Source of the DNA: Bosea beijingensis
GTDB lineage: Bacteria > Pseudomonadota > Alphaproteobacteria > Rhizobiales > Beijerinckiaceae
Assembly (NCBI RefSeq): GCF_030758975.1
Contig: NZ_CP132359.1
Coordinates: forward strand, 1,318,811 to 1,382,810
Reading direction: 5' to 3'
DNA: 64,000 nt
Shown: piece by piece, positions 63,049 to 64,000 of the stretch
Numbering within the stretch: the stretch's first letter is position 1
How the letters are laid out: every line of letters begins with the position of its first letter
Made by a program: the position numbers and the translations under genes
The notes under the pieces: generated by a model
The model's input: the letters and a program-made list of their open reading frames with translations, nothing else
What the model was told of the DNA's origin: nothing
Database searches by the model: none

Positions 63049-64000
63049 TCAGCGCAGCAGGTTCCAGGCTTTCAGGAAGAAATCCGGCGTGCCGAAATTG
63101 CCGGATTTCAGTGCGACGACCATCTCCGGCCCGTCGACGACGCGGGTCCAGGGCACGCCGGGATCGATTTCCGGGCCGATTTCCAGCGTGCGGATGCCCA
63201 AGCCCAGCACGGTCGCGCCCGAGGTCTCGCCGCCCGCGACGAGAAGCCGCGTCACGCCGCCCTCCGACAGCCGCCGCGCGACTTCGGCAAAGGCGTGCTC
63301 GACGATGCTGCCGGCCTTCTCGCGGCCGAGCTTGTCCTGCACCGCCGCGACCTCGGCCGGATCGTCACTGGAATAGACGAGAAAAGGCTTGTCGGCCGAT
63401 TGGGCCAATGCCCAGGCGGCGAGGCTTTCCGCATTCTGGCTGCCATCGGCCAGCGCGAAGGGGTCGACCTTGAGCGCCGGAAAGCCAGCGCCCAGCGCCG
63501 CCTTGATCTGGCCGCGCGTCGCGGTCGAGCAACTGCCGGAAATGATGCCGGCGCGCCCGGCCGGGGCTTTCAGCTCCGCCGGGCCCGGACGTTCGGGCAA
63601 GAGACCGGCACGACGGAAATTCTGCGGCAGGCCCATCGCAATGCCCGAGCCGCCGGTCAGCAGCACATGCTCCGACACGGCATGGCCGAGCGTCATCAGG
63701 TCTTCGTTGGTCAAGGCATCGGTAACGGCATAGCGGATGCCGTCGGCCTGGAGCTTCGCGAGGCGCGCCTTCACCGCCGAAGGACCGGCGAGCACGGTGG
63801 CGTAGTCGACGAGGCCGGTCTCGGCCTTCGCCTGCGTCGACATCAATCGCATCAGGCTGGAATCGCGCATCGGCGTCAGCGGATGATCCTTCATCGAGCT
63901 TTCGTGCAGCGGCACGGCACCGACGAAGAGATAGCCCTGATAGATCGAGCGGCCATTCGCAGGGAACGCCGGGCAGACGATGGCGAGCTTGGCGCCGAGG
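63049..64000 (-). CDS. otnK: 3-oxo-tetronate kinase OtnK (DUF1537), 3' part only
   Basis: The reading frame runs from the stop at 63049 to the window edge and is truncated at its 5' end there. The visible part, about 316 residues, covers the central and C-terminal region of a four-carbon acid sugar kinase. PAFPANGRSIYQGYLFVG and DHPLTPMRDSSLMRLM near the window edge and VAGGETSGATVLGLGI near residue 230 of the visible part are DUF1537/OtnK motifs. It phosphorylates 3-oxo-tetronates in acid sugar catabolism. It ends 58 nt before matA and may share its transcript; other otn genes should lie beyond the window. Confidence 0.88.
   Translation of the reverse strand, partial: LGAKLAIVCPAFPANGRSIYQGYLFVGAVPLHESSMKDHPLTPMRDSSLMRLMSTQAKAETGLVDYATVLAGPSAVKARLAKLQADGIRYAVTDALTNEDLMTLGHAVSEHVLLTGGSGIAMGLPQNFRRAGLLPERPGPAELKAPAGRAGIISGSCSTATRGQIKAALGAGFPALKVDPFALADGSQNAESLAAWALAQSADKPFLVYSSDDPAEVAAVQDKLGREKAGSIVEHAFAEVARRLSEGGVTRLLVAGGETSGATVLGLGIRTLEIGPEIDPGVPWTRVVDGPEMVVALKSGNFGTPDFFLKAWNLLR

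Overview
The window is about 64 kb of high-GC, densely coded chromosomal DNA. Gene content and protein style point to an alphaproteobacterium of the order Hyphomicrobiales (Rhizobiales). The main pointers are a giant GPR/RgsE-like polar-growth scaffold, a TIGR03808 Tat-exported beta-helix protein, a Rhizobium-type zinc asparaginase, XdhABC, MatA/MatB and dispersed palindromic repeats typical of the order. A Bosea-like genome would fit, but that is an impression; no rRNA or other marker gene is present to confirm it. I found no tRNA, rRNA, CRISPR array, prophage or insertion sequence.

Layout. 0-5.5 kb: both subunits of methylmalonyl-CoA mutase, separated by thiD and a small membrane protein; the G-protein chaperone meaB lies 11 kb away at 16.6 kb. 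5.5-9.9 kb: a small secreted protein and a four-gene putrescine/spermidine-type ABC operon. 10-11.4 kb: a DUF3750 protein and a MazEF-type toxin-antitoxin pair behind a perfect 30-bp palindrome. 11.4-13.3 kb: a PLP sulfur-amino-acid enzyme divergent from an Lrp/AsnC regulator. 13.3-16.5 kb: three serine hydrolases, two of them paralogous DUF900 lipoproteins. 17.6-26.6 kb: exported beta-helix protein, asparaginase, formamidase-like hydrolase, stand-alone RAM domain, malic enzyme, orphan peptide-binding protein and D-amino-acid aminotransferase. 26.7-37.8 kb: a purine island with guanine deaminase, xanthine dehydrogenase and its maturation factor, and a complete BMP-family (nucleoside-type) ABC importer.

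38-42 kb: HU, a CoxE-like VWA protein, a universal stress protein, a ferredoxin and an Hpt protein. 42-48.3 kb: a 2069-residue membrane-anchored repeat protein resembling the growth pole ring scaffold. 48.4-54.2 kb: a truncated DnaB-like ATPase, an MCE/Mla-type lipid transport operon and an unassigned alphaproteobacterial protein. 54.2-57.9 kb: an NMT1/THI5-type ABC importer divergent from a creatininase-family amidohydrolase. 57.9-60 kb: soxR divergent from an FMN reductase through a clear SoxR-type promoter, then an MBL-fold hydrolase. 60-64 kb: malonyl-CoA synthetase, malonyl-CoA decarboxylase and the 3' part of a 3-oxo-tetronate kinase gene.

The strongest structural observation is the repeat architecture of the giant protein: 28 consecutive 22-residue units followed by seven 33-residue units. 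The other signals worth a second look are the SoxR operator with its 19-bp spacer, the nested palindromic repeat inside the nucleoside-importer operon, the thiD insertion between the mutase subunits, and the MazEF palindrome that overlaps the antitoxin ribosome-binding site.
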